Assembly (NCBI GenBank): GCA_003254925.1
Contig: QANZ01006845.1
Coordinates: forward strand, 62,001-126,000
Origin: Chamaecrista fasciculata
Lineage: Eukaryota; Streptophyta; Magnoliopsida; Fabales; Fabaceae
DNA: 64,000 bases
Direction of reading: 5' to 3'
The notes under the pieces were generated by a model. The model was not told the origin of the DNA. It saw nothing but the letters and a program-made list of their open reading frames with translations, and did no database searches. Below, in pieces: positions 60,381 through 64,000 of the stretch; position 1 is the stretch's first letter, and each line of letters begins with the position of its first letter. Both the position numbers and the translations under genes were made by a program.

Positions 60381-62687
60381 TTAAACTTAAGGAATTCATT
60401 ATATATGTTTAGTATTTGTTAATCTATTTTTCTTATATTCAATTAGATATATTATTTTTAATTTATTTTGTTATTATCGGCTCAATCTCGGTTCAATTCT
60501 AATTTGACCATTATCTTAGATTGACACCTCCGGTTCAATGGCCGGTTAGGTGTTTAAAACCTTGCCACTAAACCAGCAATTATTTTTCCTTAAGCAACTT
60601 ATTTTTGTCCTGTTGGTGGTTGTTTTGTTCTAACTAGTGCTGCATGTCAGTTTAGTGCTGTTGGAACTTCCGTCCAGCTTCCAAGGACTTAGTGATGGTA
60701 GAATATATGCTTGTCAAATTTTCACGAATGCATAGAAAAGAAATAGGGAACAAGAAAAGAGAAACTTGTAAATCGAAAAGCGAAAAGAAAAGAGAGAAAA
60801 AGGACTTTTATCTTGCTTTATTCCTTTACACTGGGATGGTGTTTGGTAGGAAGAATCGCTGCTACATTTGGGTACAAGTTATACTAAAAGTTGTGGAAAA
60901 GCAAAGGCATTGAAGTGTGAAATCTAATATGGAACTATTAAGAGGAGGTTTGGGGAATTGACAGAGTGAATGAAGTCTTTAAAAAAAAGAGATAGACAAA
61001 TAAAGAGGAAGGGGATGTTATGTTATGGGCAGGGGGCACAACATGTGAGGGGTTATAATTGAATGTGCAGCCATTGATGGTCGCATCTTGGCCTCATATT
61101 TATTCTTTCTTCTCTTGGGTTGCTTGTGAGGTGGTCATGTCACATGTGCCATAAATGCATTGTCACTCTATCGCATTGCATTTCATGTCCCTTTGGCCTT
61201 TGCGTCTAATTGCGCTTAACCACACACTAATTCCTCACACACACACTCTCTCTTTTGTACTACCAAGTATACCATTCACATTCTCTTGCTATAATAATGT
61301 ATATTTGAATTTCTATTTTATTAAACATTCATGCGACTTAACTACTACTGGATCAGAGCCTCCCAATCCCAAACAAAGTACACGAGTATTGAGTATACTA
61401 ATAAGTTACAAACTCCCTCAGTGCGTCCCTCTTGCTTACCATCTCCCATTATCTCATTCCACTACAATCCTCTTTATTGATTTGCCCAACCAAAATACCA
61501 AATCTGATTGCTTACCCTTCCCTATTTGGAGATAGACTGACCAAATTTTAATACCCACAAACAAATATTTTCCATTATTACTATTAATAGAGATAAATTT
61601 GAGTTTTTTTTTTTTTTTTTTGTAAAATTGAGAGGCTTGGTTTTAAAACCCACAATTGTCTGCATTTGTGCTACTTAACTTTGTTCCTAATAGTATTAGA
61701 AACTAATATCGTAATATCCAAATAAACATGTTTCGTTATCCAATAAAATAATAATATTTTCTCCATGGAATGGAGCATGTGAGTGAGTGTACTTTGGGTT
61801 GAGCTCTTTATAACGGGATGACAGATTCAGAGCAGTTTTTACTTTTTAGCTCACTAAACCAGCCGTATTGGGCTTTCAATATCATCACCAGAGCAACCTC
61901 AACTTTGTTTTTCAGGGTCAAGCATCCTAAACCCAAGAGGCCGTTGGTGAATGGGCCCAATGTATTCCAACAACTACAATGAGATGGTTAAAAAGTTAAA
62001 ATGCCCAATTGACACTAGCAAAAAAAAAAAAAAGAAACCAAAAAGGCAAAAGCATCTTTTGGTCCCCAAATTTTTATATCAAATTTCAATTTAGTCCCGT
62101 TTTTTGTTGATTCCATCTTTAATATTTCACATTTTGATCAAATTTATCATTTAACAAACTTTACATTATATATGTCAATAGTTACATAAAATTAGTTGTT
62201 AATATTTGACCAAAATGAGAATAAAAGATAAAATTAATAAAAATGTGAAATATTAAGGACAAAATTAAAAAAAATTGTCAATGAAATTATAAATTAATAT
62301 AAAGTTTAATGACTAAAGAATACTTTCCCTAAAAAAATTATTAAAAGAATACTTTTAAGAAAAAACAAAATAATCCCAATTGACCAATTAACTAAAAGTC
62401 AACGTGTAAACTAGGAAGGAACCGCAATTAGATGAGATATTACCAATTATCGTATATGTGTTTTGAGCAAAAAAAAAATATATATCGTACAGGTGGGACG
62501 TTTTTCTTCGTAAGTAAATAATATACTAATTTTATATTTATTATATATTCAAAATTCAAGTATTTGCAAAAATAAAATCTTGATTTTAGGTAGTCTTATT
62601 TCTGGAACCTTCTTGAAGCCGTTTCGTGTTGGTTCCGACGACATCACCGGAGCGGCTGGTAGATCTGTTGCATTCTGCGAGGCAGCC
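60381..62687. other. Intergenic and promoter of the S1FA-like gene
   Basis: No gene recognised. A diverged fold-back remnant lies at about 62050-62335 (ttttggtccccaaattttt, aaaattaataaaaatgtgaaa words). The leader of the S1FA gene probably starts after about 62590, where the sequence becomes GC-balanced (ggaaccttcttgaagccg). Short frames are taken as non-coding. Confidence 0.45.
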
Positions 62688-64000
62688 ATGGAGGATGAGT
62701 TTGAGTTTCCCGGCGAAGTTCCTCCTTCTTTCGATCGTGTGGTATTACATCTTCTCAATGCTATTATTATCATTATCATTTAGATCCAGGTGAAATTCAA
62801 TCAGTTATATGCATATTATTTCTCCTTCCGTCCGCATTATTGAAATCCGATCTACAATTATCCGCCTTATTATTGTTTCTATTTTTCTTTGAAAAGGTTA
62901 AGATGGATTTTGTTATAATGGCTCAAAGCATGCATTCAGATGAGCGTCTTCTCATATACCTTGATTCATGAAAAATTTGGAATGTTGTATTTAATTTTTC
63001 AGTGGCCTGTATAGAACCTGAAAAGAGACTTTTGAAGTTTTATTTGAAGCATAAGCATAAAGCATATTACCAGCGATTGAGAGAAGATTGTCTGCCCTTT
63101 AAATATTGAAACCAGAGAAAATCGGTAACAATTTTGTTTTCTGTTTCACTTTTTAGAAAAGGTTTTGGTTCAGGTGAGTATTCAAATTCAACGAATGAGT
63201 AGAATATTACACATTGATGAGTGTTCCAATTGTCTTCCCTTTGCTTGGGTGCATCTAGATTATGACATTTCAGTTTCAACTTTCAAGTATTAAGAATTGA
63301 CGTTCACTTTTCAACCAATTAGTCAATATGGATGATCAAGATCCAAGAGTAACCAACATTTTGGAGGTAGATAGCAACATTGTAACGCGTTCTTGCACCG
63401 TCCATCTTCAACATTTATTGGTTTAAGGAATATATTTGGCATAGCCCGAAGCCTTTCAAGATGCAGCCATAATTTCCCCTTAACTTGTATTTGAACATTA
63501 AACTTGGTTGGAAGTGAACATTTCTGATAAATTCTCTGTGAGGCAGCTAGTAATTTTCTTCCGCAAATCACAAATGTAACGAGGTCATCATCCATGCAGT
63601 TCCATAACATAATCCTTGTTGTGTAGTTGAGAGATATATAGGAGTCATATGCCCATTGCCAATAAAAAATTATGACCAATCTCAAACGAATCTGAATATA
63701 AACGAAAATCTACATGTAAATTAGGCCATATGAGAATTTTACTTTTTTTTTTTTAAATGAGTGTTTATCCTTTATTCTGTTCACGTTTCTTATGATTTCT
63801 TAAATATTCACGGATTGCTCTTTATTGATGGTTGTGAATACTTGTGTATTTTTTTGCTTTATAATTGTCCTTGTAGCTATCTGATGGTGTCCTTGTGGAA
63901 TTGTGTTATTCTTTAAATGGTTCTATAGGGAGATGTGATTAAGAATTCTGAAGCTCAAGGGATGAACCCAGCATTAATAGTTCTCGTGCTTGTTGGTGGG
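62688..64000 (+). CDS. S1FA: S1FA-like DNA-binding protein (3' end outside window)
   Basis: Small plant protein family first described in spinach as binding the S1 site of the rps1 promoter; members also have a transmembrane-like segment, so the DNA-binding role is debated. Two exons are visible: 62688-62741 (MEDEFEFPGEVPPSFDRV) and 63929-64000 (GDVIKNSEAQGMNPALIVL, then VLVGG), phase 0 with GT-AG ends. The remainder (rest of the hydrophobic segment and the basic tail) is beyond 64000. The first intron is 1187 nt. In Arabidopsis S1FA genes sit next to PER21 (At2g37120) and LecRK-VIII.1 (At3g53370), matching this position. Confidence 0.9.
63323..63685 (-). other. Unexplained 120-codon frame inside S1FA intron 1
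   Basis: An open frame on the opposite strand within the intron. Its composition (Trp, Cys, Leu, Arg mix; e.g. MDDDLVTFVICGRKLLAASQ) is more protein-like than most random frames here, but I recognise no family, and no repeat ends are evident. It may be a captured or decayed gene fragment. Confidence 0.2.

Overview
The window is nuclear DNA from a flowering plant, most likely a core eudicot. Genes are split by GT-AG (and two apparent GC-AG) introns, intergenic DNA is AT-rich and packed with small transposon derivatives, and the gene set (L-type lectin receptor kinase, class III peroxidase, fasciclin-like AGP, polyubiquitin, S1FA) is plant-specific. One assembly gap of about 775 N lies at 40059-40833, with a few single N elsewhere, so this is a draft assembly. 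I cannot name the species.

Layout, left to right: a CRPK1-like receptor-like cytoplasmic kinase (minus strand, 3' part outside the window); about 12 kb of transposon-rich intergenic DNA (1.5-13.6 kb); a LOG2/LUL-type RING E3 ligase (+); a DUF7870/methyltransferase-like protein (-) with a 43-codon upstream ORF; about 5.6 kb of repeats; an 11-exon WD40 protein related to WDR20 (-); a fasciclin-like arabinogalactan protein (+); a P58IPK/DNAJC3 co-chaperone with 9 exons (-); a tetrameric polyubiquitin gene (+); a 2.3 kb terminal-inverted-repeat element carrying a dead plant-mobile-domain gene; a DUF1685 protein (+) starting about 50 bp after that element; a peroxidase-21-type class III peroxidase (+) whose introns hold two Helitrons and one MITE; an intronless L-type lectin receptor kinase of clade VIII (+); a broken LINE-type RNase H fragment; and the 5' end of an S1FA-like gene (+), cut by the window edge.

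The genes do not form a pathway. They look like a conserved neighbourhood. From memory, the run LUL - methyltransferase-like - WD40 - FLA - P58IPK - PER21 - LecRK-VIII - S1FA occurs in the same order, but with different members lost, in three Arabidopsis segments (near At5g031-032, At3g533-534 and At2g371). The window therefore seems to hold a fuller, less fractionated version of an ancestral block.

The most interesting items are the upstream ORF of the methyltransferase-like gene, the conserved gene order, a family of fold-back elements flanked by 9-bp target duplications (including a 1.9 kb Pack-MULE-like one), five short Helitron-like elements with hairpin-CTRR ends, TIR elements abutting the polyubiquitin and DUF1685 promoters, and two GC-AG introns in the WD40 gene. 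I saw no convincing previously undescribed enzymatic or defence system.
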